Positions 53,375-61,046 of a stretch of DNA of 64,000 bases are shown piece after piece. Each line of letters starts with the position of its first letter. Position 1 is the first letter of the stretch. Location of the stretch: NCBI RefSeq assembly GCF_004795035.1, contig NZ_SSBK01000004.1, positions 186,001-250,000 on the forward strand, read 5' to 3'. Origin of the DNA: Streptomyces sp. A0958 (GTDB lineage: Bacteria > Actinomycetota > Actinomycetes > Streptomycetales > Streptomycetaceae). The position numbers and the translations under genes were made by a program. The notes beneath the pieces are model-generated. The model had not been told where the DNA came from and ran no database searches. It worked only from the letters and a program-made list of their open reading frames with translations.

Positions 53375-54511
53375 TCAGCGCGTGCCGACCGCTGCCCGCA
53401 CGGCGCTCCGGGCCATCGCGCAGTCGTCGTGCAGCCGGCGCAGCAGCAGCCGCTGCTCCTCGCCGGGCGAGAGCGCGCCCGGCCGGTCCTGCCCCGCCCG
53501 GGCGGGACCGGGGTCCCGCATGGCCCGCTGCACGGCCGTCTCGTACGTACGGATCTCCCGGGTGAGCACGAGCATCAGGTTCACCAGGAACGCGTCCCGC
53601 GCCGCCGGGCCCGCCATCTGGGCCAGCTTGCTGATCTCACGCCGGGCCACCGGCGCGTCGCCCAGCACGGTCCACAGCGTCGCCAGGTCGTAGCCCGGCA
53701 GATACCAGCCCGCGTGCTCCCAGTCCACCAGCACCGGACCGGTGGGCGACAGGAGGATGTTGGAGAGCAGCGCGTCCCCGTGGCAGAACTGCTTCATGCT
53801 GTGCCGGCCCCCGGCGTGGGCGAGCCCGTGCAGCAGTTTCTGCAGATCGCCCAGGTCCCGGTCGGTGAAGAGACCCAGCTCGTGGAAGCGGGTGATCCGC
53901 GCCGCGTAGTCCAGCGGCTTGTCGAACAGCCCGGTCGGCGGACGCCAGGCGTTGACCCGGGTGATCGCCCCGAGCACCGCCCGCAGATCCGCCCGGGGCG
54001 GCGCCTCGGCCGGATGCCTGGTCAGCGCGGCCACCCGGCCGGGCATCCGCTCGATGACCAGGGTGCAGTTCTCGGGGTCGGCGGCGATGAGCCGGGGGGC
54101 CCGGACCGGCGGACGGTGCCGGACGAACGCCCGGTATGCCGCTATTTCGTGCCGGAACCGCTCCGACCACGCGGGGGAGTGGTCCAGTAAACACTTGGCG
54201 ACCGCCGTCGCGCGCCCCGTCGATCCGACGAGCAGCACCGAACGCCCGCTGCGCCGCAGCACCTGCACCGGGTTGAACTCCGGGCAGATCCGGTGCACGG
54301 ACGCGATCACCATCCTCAGCTGGGCGCCCTGCGGGCCCGACAGGTCCAGCCGCCCGCTGAGCGAAGGGGCACCCGGCCCCGCCGCGCGCCGGGGCCGCCC
54401 GATGCCGGGCGCCGGGACGGTGGCGCGGGGGTCGAGGTACGGTCCGCCGCCCGCTCCGAGGGGACGCAGCGGCCGGGGCGGGGCGGACACGGAGGACGAT
54501 GCTGTGTACAT
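53375..54511 (-). CDS. aminoglycoside phosphotransferase (APH)-fold kinase
   Basis: Small-molecule kinase-like protein of 378 aa. The first 70 residues are Pro/Gly-rich and low in complexity. The APH/choline-kinase fold follows: [20 protein letters not shown] contains the ATP-binding Lys, [20 protein letters not shown] is the catalytic HGD-x4-N loop, and [20 protein letters not shown] is the metal-binding DxE motif. The substrate is unknown; most Streptomyces members are not resistance genes. Start codon 54511 ([12 protein letters not shown]) is a compromise; a later in-frame start is possible because the N-terminus is poorly conserved in type. The 231-bp gap to the divergent regulator gene contains a short tandem CCCTGGCGA repeat at 54663-54681. 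Confidence 0.82.
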   Translation of the reverse strand: MYTASSSVSAPPRPLRPLGAGGGPYLDPRATVPAPGIGRPRRAAGPGAPSLSGRLDLSGPQGAQLRMVIASVHRICPEFNPVQVLRRSGRSVLLVGSTGRATAVAKCLLDHSPAWSERFRHEIAAYRAFVRHRPPVRAPRLIAADPENCTLVIERMPGRVAALTRHPAEAPPRADLRAVLGAITRVNAWRPPTGLFDKPLDYAARITRFHELGLFTDRDLGDLQKLLHGLAHAGGRHSMKQFCHGDALLSNILLSPTGPVLVDWEHAGWYLPGYDLATLWTVLGDAPVARREISKLAQMAGPAARDAFLVNLMLVLTREIRTYETAVQRAMRDPGPARAGQDRPGALSPGEEQRLLLRRLHDDCAMARSAVRAAVGTR

Positions 54512-54742
54512 GGGCTGGACAGATCCCTTCGTGCGCCGACAAGTTGCGTGCGCCGCCCCGGCCGACGGCCGTTCGGCACCCTGGGGAGTACCTAGGGCTG
54601 CCGGGCGGGGTTGCGCTTTCCTACCTGACACCGGAGCGCGGGTGGCAGACCATCTGGCGCACCCTGGCGAACCCTGGCGAATAGTCGCAAGGCACCTGAC
54701 ACGGGGTTACTGTCAACACAGCCGAGAACCTGGGGGCTTGAC

Positions 54743-56239
54743 GTGACCGGAGAACCCAACACCCGCCTGTCGGACCTGTTCGGCCTAGCCGGCTGGTCCA
54801 AGGGCGAACTCGCGAGAATGGTGAACCGGAAGGCGGCGGCCATGGGCCATCCGCAACTGGCCACCGACACCTCGCGCGTGAGGCGCTGGATCGACATGGG
54901 GGAGTCCCCGCGTGATCCCGTGCCCGAGGTGCTGGCTGCCCTGTTCACCGAGCGGCTCGGCCGTGTCGTGACCATCGAGGACCTCGGGTTCGGCCGGCGC
55001 GGGCGTGTGGGGAAGCGGCGAGAAGCCGGGACGCAGGACAATCCCGACCAACTGCCGTGGGCGCCCGAGCGGACGGCAGCGGTCCTCACCGAATTCACGG
55101 GAATGGACCTCATGCTCAACCGACGCGGCTTGGTGAGCGCGGGCGCCGCGCTCGCCGCCGGCTCCACCATCGCAGGCCCCATGCACGACTGGCTGCACAC
55201 CGACCCCGCACTGGCCGCCGACGCCCCGCGCGTCGACGGCCCCGTGCACGCGGACCCCGCCGGTTTCGACCGGTACGAGGCCGCTCCCATCGGCTCGGAG
55301 GAGATCGAGGCGCTGGAGCGGTCCGTGGAGGTCTTCCGCGCCTGGGATGCCTCCCGGGGCGGCGGCCTACAGCGCAAGGCCGTGGTGGGCCAGCTCAACG
55401 AGGTGGGCGGCATGCTCGCCTACCGCCACCCCGACCATCTGCAGCGGCGCCTGTGGGGCGTCGCCGCCAACCTCGCCGTACTCGCGGGATGGATGTCCCA
55501 CGACGTCGGCCTCGAACCCACCGCCCAGAAGTACTTCGTCATCGCCGCACACGCGGCCCGCGAGGGCGGCGACCGCCCGCGCGCGGGCGAGGCCCTGTCC
55601 CGCGCGGCCCGCCAGATGGTCCACCTGGGCCGCCCCGACGACGCGCTGGACCTGATGAAGCTCGCCAAGTCCGGCTCGGGCGAGAGCGTCCTGCCGCGCA
55701 CCCAGGCGATGCTGCACACCATCGAGGCATGGGCGCAGGCGTCCATGGGCCGGGGCCAGGCCATGCGGCGCACCCTCGGCCGGGCCGAGGAACTCTTCGT
55801 CTCGGACAAGGGCGACGTGCAGCCGCTCAGTTGGATGCAGATGTTCGACGAGGCCGACATGCACGGCATGCAGGCCCTGGCCTTCCGTACGCTGGCAGAG
55901 CACGATCCCTCGGTCGCGACCATCGCCCAGCGCCACGCGAAGCAGGCGCTCGAACTGCGGGTCAACGGACGCCAGCGGTCCAAGATCTTCGACTACATCT
56001 CGCTCGCCTCGGCCTGCTTCATCGCCGACGACCCGGAACAGGCAGACCGTTACGCGCGGCTCGCCCTGGTGACGATGGGGGAGACCTCCTCCCACCGGAC
56101 CTGGGACCGGTTGCGCGAGATGTACCGGCTGACCGGGCAGTTCGCGGGTTACGCCAAGATCGAGGAGCTGCGCCAGGAGATCCAGGTCGCGCTTCCGCAG
56201 AAGAGCCGCGTCACGAAGCCGAGGAGTGCGGAGATCTGA
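54743..56239 (+). CDS. NsdA-like TPR regulator (negative regulator of differentiation family)
   Basis: Protein of 498 aa that I take to belong to the NsdA group of Streptomyces regulators. In S. coelicolor NsdA represses antibiotic production and sporulation. N-terminal 75 residues resemble an HTH/XRE-type module (LSDLFGLAGWSKGELARMVN, RVRRWIDMGESPRDPVPEVL). Then come a basic linker (GFGRRGRVGKRRE) and an alpha-helical TPR-like body (EPTAQKYFVIAAHAAREGGD; SRAARQMVHLGRPDDALDLM; EQADRYARLALVTMGETSSH). GTG 54743 is preceded by GGGGG seven bases upstream. The assignment is from overall character; homologues include several paralogues, so I leave the symbol blank. Confidence 0.75.
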   Translation: MTGEPNTRLSDLFGLAGWSKGELARMVNRKAAAMGHPQLATDTSRVRRWIDMGESPRDPVPEVLAALFTERLGRVVTIEDLGFGRRGRVGKRREAGTQDNPDQLPWAPERTAAVLTEFTGMDLMLNRRGLVSAGAALAAGSTIAGPMHDWLHTDPALAADAPRVDGPVHADPAGFDRYEAAPIGSEEIEALERSVEVFRAWDASRGGGLQRKAVVGQLNEVGGMLAYRHPDHLQRRLWGVAANLAVLAGWMSHDVGLEPTAQKYFVIAAHAAREGGDRPRAGEALSRAARQMVHLGRPDDALDLMKLAKSGSGESVLPRTQAMLHTIEAWAQASMGRGQAMRRTLGRAEELFVSDKGDVQPLSWMQMFDEADMHGMQALAFRTLAEHDPSVATIAQRHAKQALELRVNGRQRSKIFDYISLASACFIADDPEQADRYARLALVTMGETSSHRTWDRLREMYRLTGQFAGYAKIEELRQEIQVALPQKSRVTKPRSAEI

Positions 56240-56326
56240 GCAGCTCCGGGGTCCGATGAGCCCCGCAGGTCCATGAGCGGCGCGAGCTGATCCGCCGGCG
56301 CCTCGGCGAGTTCCGCCGTCGGTTCG

Positions 56327-57781
56327 CTACGCCCCGACGCGGGCGATCAGCACACACGCGTCGTCCAGTCGCTCGGCCCCGCCGAACTCCTCGACGACGG
56401 CCCGGACGCACTCCTGTGCCGAACGGGCCTCGCTGAAGCGTGGCGCCAGGGCGAGCAGCGTCTCCGTGCCCGGGTGTGCACCGCCGCGCCCGTCGGCCCT
56501 GTCCCGGGCCAGCCCGTCGGTGTACAGCACCAGCACGTCACCGGGCAGCAGACGCGCCTCGTCCTGCTCGTAGGCGACCCCGGAGGCCGCTCCGAGCAGC
56601 ACCCCGTCCGGCGGGGGGAGCGGGCGCCCGGTCCCGTCGCGGAAGAGCAGTGGCGCGGGGTGCCCGGCCTGTGCCCAGTCCAGGGTGCGTGTCCGCGGGT
56701 CGAAGCGGCAGCAAACGGCACTGCCCAGAGCGGGCTGAATGGAGGTTTCCAGTAACTGGTTGAGGTGGCCCAGCAGCGCCCCGGGTTCGACGCCGGCCAC
56801 CGCCATGCCGCGCAGGGCGCCCAGGACCACCGCCATCGCGGAGGTGGCCTGGATGCCGTGGCCGGTCAGATCACCGACCGTGAGCAGGGTCCTGCCGTCC
56901 GGCAGTTCCATCGCGTCGTACCAGCCGCCGCCGACCAGGGCACTCGTCTCCGAGGGCAGGTAGTGGGCGGCGATGTCCAGGGTGCCGGGGCCGTGGTCCG
57001 GGAGCCGCAGGGAGCTCTGCCACGGGGGGAGCACGGCCTCCTTCAGCTCCACCGCGACCCGGCGCTCGGCCCTGGCGATGTGCTGTTCGCGACGCAGGGA
57101 GTCATGGGTGCGGCGCACCACCTGCTGGCTGCGCCGCAGCGCGCTGACGTCCCGGATGACCGCCCACATGGAGGCGGTGCAGCCGTCCGTGTCGAGGACG
57201 GGTTCGCCCGCCATGTGCAGGGTGCGGATGCGCCCGTCGGGGTGCGTGATGCGGAACTCGCCGTCTATCGGCTTGCCGTCCACCAGGCAGTCCGTCACGA
57301 GCGCGGTGAGTAAGGGCTGGTCCTCGGGGAGCAGCAGCGAGGGCAGGTCGTCCAGCGACAGCCCGCCCGCCTCCGGTGCGCGGCCGAAGATCCGGAACAA
57401 TTCGTCGGACCAGCTGACCTCGTCGGTCAGCAGATTCCATTCGGCGCTGCCCACCCGGCCGATGAGGGGGCCCGAAGCCTCATCGGCGGCGTCCTCCTCG
57501 CTCGTACGCGCGGGCGATGCCTGTTCGTCGGCGGGCTCTGCGGGCAGGCCCTCCCTGAGCTGTCCCAGGTGCGTGCCGAGGTCGTCGAGGTGGTGGACCG
57601 CCAGGTCACAGAGCGCGCGCTGCCAGCGCATCTGCGGATCGTCCTCGTCGATGCGCACGGCATCGCGCCGCACCGCGTCCACATCGCCGCGCAGCCGACG
57701 CGTCCGGTGGATCAACGCGTCGACGGCATCGCGCTCGGGCGGCTGGGGGGCGGGGCGGTCCGCAGAGAGGGGGGACGGCAT
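56327..57781 (-). CDS. PAS domain plus SpoIIE/PP2C-type phosphatase
   Basis: Cytoplasmic signalling protein of 484 aa. Region 1-100 is coiled and acidic (RDAVDALIHRTRRLRGDVDA). A PAS/PAC domain follows at about 105-220 (VGSAEWNLLTDEVSWSDELF, FRITHPDGRIRTLHMAGEPV). The PP2C-type SpoIIE domain occupies about 245-484 (GGGWYDAMELPDGRTLLTVG, DLTGHGIQATSAMAVVLGAL, AQAGHPAPLLFRDGTG, LVLYTDGLARDRADG, RLDDACVLIARVG), with Asp metal ligands visible. Such proteins dephosphorylate anti-anti-sigma factors. ATG 57781 has CGGAG seven bases upstream; ATG 57832 is an in-frame alternative. The partner anti-sigma system is not adjacent. Confidence 0.9.
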   Translation of the reverse strand: MPSPLSADRPAPQPPERDAVDALIHRTRRLRGDVDAVRRDAVRIDEDDPQMRWQRALCDLAVHHLDDLGTHLGQLREGLPAEPADEQASPARTSEEDAADEASGPLIGRVGSAEWNLLTDEVSWSDELFRIFGRAPEAGGLSLDDLPSLLLPEDQPLLTALVTDCLVDGKPIDGEFRITHPDGRIRTLHMAGEPVLDTDGCTASMWAVIRDVSALRRSQQVVRRTHDSLRREQHIARAERRVAVELKEAVLPPWQSSLRLPDHGPGTLDIAAHYLPSETSALVGGGWYDAMELPDGRTLLTVGDLTGHGIQATSAMAVVLGALRGMAVAGVEPGALLGHLNQLLETSIQPALGSAVCCRFDPRTRTLDWAQAGHPAPLLFRDGTGRPLPPPDGVLLGAASGVAYEQDEARLLPGDVLVLYTDGLARDRADGRGGAHPGTETLLALAPRFSEARSAQECVRAVVEEFGGAERLDDACVLIARVGA

Positions 57782-58080
57782 GTCGTACTCCGATACAGGG
57801 CGGTACAACCAGTTCTGAAGGGTGGACCGCATACGACTTTCGCACAGCCGGAAGAGGCCCGTAAGTGATTTGGCAACACTCGATGCGTTCTTGCATCCGG
57901 CATATGCCAGCGGCTGACTGTAGCCCATTTTCTTCGAACAGCCTTGCTGTACGCGGTGGTTGGTGCAAGTCAGCGGGTGCGCAGAGGGAGTGGCGGGCGC
58001 GCGTGCGCCGCGTTCGCGCGGCGTGCGCGCCGGGCGCCGGGGCATATGCCGGGCGGGGTCGCGGCGGAGGGGGCGGGGCG

Positions 58081-58106
58081 GGAATGCGTGGCGGCACCCT
58101 CGCGTT
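58081..58106 (+). promoter_or_regulatory. SigR-type promoter GGAAT-N18-GTT upstream of rpmG
   Basis: GGAAT (58081-58085, preceded by G) and GTT (58104-58106) are separated by exactly 18 bp, matching the SigR (thiol-oxidative stress) consensus. In S. coelicolor one set of zinc-independent ribosomal protein genes is known to be controlled by both Zur and SigR, so the site fits its gene. Confidence 0.65.
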
Positions 58107-58116
58107 ACACCAGGCA

Positions 58117-58139
58117 GAACGAAAACGAATCCCGTTCCC
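58117..58139. promoter_or_regulatory. candidate Zur operator in the rpmG leader
   Basis: Just downstream of the SigR-like promoter, GAACG (58117-58121) and CGTTC (58133-58137) form an inverted repeat around AAAACGAATCC. The left half (GAAAACGA) resembles the Zur box half-site GAAAATGA; the right half is degenerate. Zinc-free ribosomal protein paralogues are normally Zur-repressed, which makes this the obvious candidate. Confidence 0.4.
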
Positions 58140-58182
58140 ACAAGGGTCCTGGGGTTCGTGATCCACGAGTCCGGAGGTGCCC

Positions 58183-58347
58183 ATGGCCCGTAGCGAGATC
58201 CGTCCGGTAGTCACGCTCCGCTCGACCGCGGGGACGGGGCAGAGTTACGTGACGCGCAAGAGCCGTCGCAACAACCACGACCGCCTGGTCCTGCGCAAGT
58301 ACGACCCCGCCGCCGGCCGTCACGTCCTCTTCCGTGAGGAGCGCTGA
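58183..58347 (+). CDS. rpmG: 50S ribosomal protein L33, zinc-independent (Cys-minus) paralogue
   Basis: L33 of 54 aa ([20 protein letters not shown] through RHVLFREER). It contains no cysteine at all, so it is the C-minus form that replaces zinc-binding L33 under zinc limitation. The ATG at 58183 has GGAGG eight bases upstream. It is followed 49 bp later by a Cys-less L31, forming the usual zinc-sparing ribosomal pair. Expression is predicted from a SigR-type promoter and a possible Zur site. The gene is shorter than many gene callers' cut-off. Confidence 0.95.
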   Translation: MARSEIRPVVTLRSTAGTGQSYVTRKSRRNNHDRLVLRKYDPAAGRHVLFREER

Positions 58348-58396
58348 CCGTCCGACCGCCCGTCCGTTCCTGTACCGCGTCAAGGAAGGAATGCTC

Positions 58397-58660
58397 ATGA
58401 AGTCCCGAATCCACCCCGTCTCCCGTCCGGTGGTCTTCCGCGACCGTGCCGCCGGGACGGCCTTCCTCACCCGCTCGACCGCCGACTCCGACCGGCGTGT
58501 GACGTGGGAGGACGGCCGCAGCTACCCCGTCATCGACGTGGAGACCTCGTCGGCGAGCCACCCGTTCTACACCGGGACCCGGCAGGTCCTGGACACGGAG
58601 GGCCGGATCGAGCAGTTCCACCGCCGCTACGGCACCGAGGCGCCCTCCAAGGGTGAGTGA
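58397..58660 (+). CDS. rpmE2: 50S ribosomal protein L31, type B (zinc-independent)
   Basis: L31 type B of 87 aa (MKSRIHPVSRPVVFRDRAAG; SHPFYTGTRQVLDTEGRIEQ; FHRRYGT). It lacks the Cys pair and has the insertion typical of the zinc-independent form. ATG 58397 is favoured by AAGGAAGGA at 58382-58390; ATG 58391 would add two residues. It is probably co-transcribed with rpmG. Function: substitutes for zinc-binding L31 and frees zinc during starvation. Confidence 0.95.
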   Translation: MKSRIHPVSRPVVFRDRAAGTAFLTRSTADSDRRVTWEDGRSYPVIDVETSSASHPFYTGTRQVLDTEGRIEQFHRRYGTEAPSKGE

Positions 58661-58778
58661 GACGCCCTCCGCCTCCCGGATCGTGCCCTGGATCACAGTT
58701 TGGGGCGGGTGTTGCCGGGAACAGCGCGCGATGGTTTATCGTTCACCTATATGTGGATGACGCACTGAGCGCCCACAT

Positions 58779-59531
58779 TCAAGCCGCCCCGGCTGGATTC
58801 CCCCGATCCGGCCGGGGCTTCCCCTTGTCCGGGCGCCCGGCCCCGGCGGCACTGTCCTGCCCGTGCCGCGCCACCGTCTCGACCAGCAGCGCGGCCACCG
58901 CGAGCGCCGCGGCCGCCACGGCGCCGGTCGCGGGCCAGAGGCGCACCGCCAGGGCGGCGAGCGCCGCCCCCGCCACCACGGCGAGCAGCCGCCCCGCGAC
59001 CCAGCCGTCACCGACGCGCCACCTCCCCACGGCGAGCCGGCCGATGAGAGAGGTCAGGGTGCCGGTGAAGTAGTTCGTGGGCGTGGCGCGCACCCGTCCC
59101 TGAATCCCCATCGCGAGTCCCATGAGCACCAGCAGCCCCAGCCGGGCCGCGTCGGACGTGATCAGCCGCGCCGCCCACAGCGCAGCCCCCGCCGCCAGCA
59201 GTACCACCTCCGTCAGCAGCATCACCGACACCCGCCGCCACATCCGCTCGCCCACCACGGCGGCCCCGGCCACCCCGCAGCCGTACGAGAGCAGTGCGGT
59301 CACCACGCGCAGCGCCACCCCCTCCTCGCCCGCCCCGGCCGCCGAGGTGCCCAGCAGCACCAGGTTGCCGGTCATCACCCCGGCGAAGACCTGGCCCACA
59401 CAGATGAAGACGAACGCGTCCGCGGCCCCGGACGCCGCCGACAGCAGCAACAGCACGGTGTGACCGCGCGCGGCCCCCGCCCCCTCGGGGCCGGCCGGAT
59501 CGGTGGATGACACGGAACGGGGAGTCGCCAC
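58779..59531 (-). CDS. YoaK/DUF1275 family membrane protein
   Basis: Integral membrane protein of about 250 aa with six predicted hydrophobic segments (VLLLLSAASGAADAFVFICV; VFAGVMTGNLVLLG; VSVMLLTEVVLLAAGAALWA; LLAVVAGAALAALAVRLW; and others). The DUF1275 signature VGQVFAGVMTGNLVLLG and ATPTNYFTGTLTSLIGRLA are present. Function is unknown. Neither possible start has a good ribosome-binding site: GTG 59531 is chosen, GTG 59579 would add 16 residues. It is the last gene of a probable operon with the photolyase. Confidence 0.82.
   Translation of the reverse strand: MATPRSVSSTDPAGPEGAGAARGHTVLLLLSAASGAADAFVFICVGQVFAGVMTGNLVLLGTSAAGAGEEGVALRVVTALLSYGCGVAGAAVVGERMWRRVSVMLLTEVVLLAAGAALWAARLITSDAARLGLLVLMGLAMGIQGRVRATPTNYFTGTLTSLIGRLAVGRWRVGDGWVAGRLLAVVAGAALAALAVRLWPATGAVAAAALAVAALLVETVARHGQDSAAGAGRPDKGKPRPDRGNPAGAA
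58787..58817. terminator. candidate hairpin terminator at the rpmE2/DUF1275 junction
   Basis: CCCCGGCTGGA (58787-58797) pairs with TCCGGCCGGGG (58807-58817) over 11 bp including one G-U pair. It lies inside the 3' end of the DUF1275 coding sequence and could end the rpmG-rpmE2 transcript 127 bp after its stop. Being coding sequence, it may also be fortuitous. Confidence 0.4.
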
Positions 59532-59607
59532 TCCAGCATCTTCGCCGCCGCCCGGCCCGCCGGTCCTGTTGTGCCGCACGCGGCGTGGCGGCTGCGGCGC
59601 GCCGCCG

Positions 59608-60981
59608 TCAGTCCAGTCCGCGCGCCTGCCGGAACCGGGTCAGCCCCTCGGACAGGTCCACCACCGGCTCCGGGTAGTCCAGGCGCTCGCGCTCGGCGCC
59701 GCGCAGCTTCCACGGCTCGTGCACGGCGGCCCCGGACAGCGACGCCAGCTCCGGCACCCAGCGCCGGACGTAGTCGCCGCCCGGGTCCAGCCGCTTGGCC
59801 TGTACCACCGGACTGAGCACGCGGTTGGGCCGGCTGTCGGTCCCGGTTCCGGCCATCCACTGCCAGTTCAGCTGGTTGTTGGCGATGTCGCCGTCCACCA
59901 GGAGGTCCAGGAAGTGCCGCGCCCCGACGCGCCAGTCCACGTACAGGGTCTTGGTGAGGAAGGAGGCGGTGAGCAGCCGGCCCCGGTTGTGCATCCAGCC
60001 CTCGTGCCGCAGCTGGCGCATCGCGGCGTCGACCACCGGATAGCCGGTGCGCCCCTGCCGCCACGCGTCGATCTCGTCGGCCGCCTCCGCCTCGGAGCGC
60101 CACCGGTCGTGCTTGGTGCGGTAGTCCTCCCAGGACGAGGCCGGCCGGGCCGCGAGGACCTGGTAGTGGAACTCGCGCCAGCACAGCTGCCGTACGAACG
60201 CCTCGGCCCCGGCGCCGCCCCCGTCCCGCGCCCGGTGCACCAGCTCGACCGGGGACAGGGTGCCGAAGTGCAGGTGCGGCGAAAGGCGAGAGGTGGCGTC
60301 GCCCGCCAGGTCGTCGTGCCGGTCCTCGTACGCCGCGAGCCCGTGGCGCCGCCACGCCGTGAACGCCTTGCGCGCCGCCTTCTCGCCGCCCTCGGCCAGA
60401 CCCTCCGAGACGCCGGGGACACCGGAGCGGGCCGGCACCTTCTCCGAACGCGGCCCCTTCGGCACCCGCACCGTGCGCGGCGCGCCGAAGACGTCGCGCA
60501 GACGCTCTGCCGACCAGCGCCTGAAGTACGGGGTGAACACGGCGAAGTGGTCCGACGAGGCGGGGGTCACCGCGCCAGGCGCCACCGCGGTGACCACCCC
60601 GTCGTGCACGCGCAGCCGGCGCCCGTCGGACTCCAGCGCCTCGCACAGCCGCTCCTCGCGGCGCCGGGCGTACGCGCTGACGCCCGCGGCCACGTGCACC
60701 TCGTCCGCACCGGTCTCGGAGGCGACCGCGCACACCTCGGCGGTCACCTCGCCCGACCGGATCACCAGCCGGCCGCCCCGGTCCCGCAGCCCGGCATCGA
60801 GGTCGCGCAGGCAGTCGGCGAGGAAGGCGCGCCGGTTCGGGGCGTCAAAACCGGCCGCCTCGATCGCGCGGTCCCGGACGAACAGCGGCACGATCTCGTC
60901 GGCGGAAGCGAGCGCGGCCCGCAGCGGCGGATGGTCGTGCAGGCGGAGATCGGCGGTGAACAGGACGACCGCTACGGTCAT
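59608..60981 (-). CDS. phr: deoxyribodipyrimidine photolyase
   Basis: Class I CPD photolyase/cryptochrome-family protein of 457 aa that repairs UV-induced cyclobutane dimers with blue light. N-terminal antenna domain: VAVVLFTADLRLHDHPPLRA. The FAD-binding helical domain has FVRQLCWREFHYQVLAARP, TGYPVVDAAMRQLRHEGWMH, then NRGRLLTASFLTKTLYVDWR, and ANNQLNWQWMAGTGTDSRPN. ATG 60981 follows AGGAG. It is preceded on the same strand by a DUF2867 protein (65-bp gap) and followed by DUF1275. Photolyase/DUF2867 pairs are known from light-induced gene groups. Confidence 0.95.
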   Translation of the reverse strand: MTVAVVLFTADLRLHDHPPLRAALASADEIVPLFVRDRAIEAAGFDAPNRRAFLADCLRDLDAGLRDRGGRLVIRSGEVTAEVCAVASETGADEVHVAAGVSAYARRREERLCEALESDGRRLRVHDGVVTAVAPGAVTPASSDHFAVFTPYFRRWSAERLRDVFGAPRTVRVPKGPRSEKVPARSGVPGVSEGLAEGGEKAARKAFTAWRRHGLAAYEDRHDDLAGDATSRLSPHLHFGTLSPVELVHRARDGGGAGAEAFVRQLCWREFHYQVLAARPASSWEDYRTKHDRWRSEAEAADEIDAWRQGRTGYPVVDAAMRQLRHEGWMHNRGRLLTASFLTKTLYVDWRVGARHFLDLLVDGDIANNQLNWQWMAGTGTDSRPNRVLSPVVQAKRLDPGGDYVRRWVPELASLSGAAVHEPWKLRGAERERLDYPEPVVDLSEGLTRFRQARGLD

Positions 60982-61046
60982 GGCGCAACTCCTGGTGAGG
61001 GGGGACTGCCATGCTGCCGTCGCCCGTACGCCCCGGTCCGCACCGC

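Larger units (their letters stand above)
57782..58182. other. 401-bp divergent intergenic region with two identical palindromes
   Basis: No gene is seen between the phosphatase and rpmG. The perfect 10-bp palindrome GGCATATGCC occurs twice, at 57899-57908 and 58041-58050, 142 bp apart. The middle (about 57880-57950) is the most A/T-rich part of the surrounding 5 kb. The right end carries the SigR-like promoter and Zur-like site of rpmG. Confidence 0.7.

Noticed and set aside
53375..54511. Aminoglycoside resistance gene
   Set aside because: Only the general APH kinase fold is visible. Most chromosomal Streptomyces members are not resistance enzymes and nothing nearby suggests resistance.
58752..58769. 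Tiny frame Met-Trp-Met-Thr-His-stop as a leader peptide
   Set aside because: Five codons in a spacer with no ribosome-binding site; no structured attenuator follows in the right direction.
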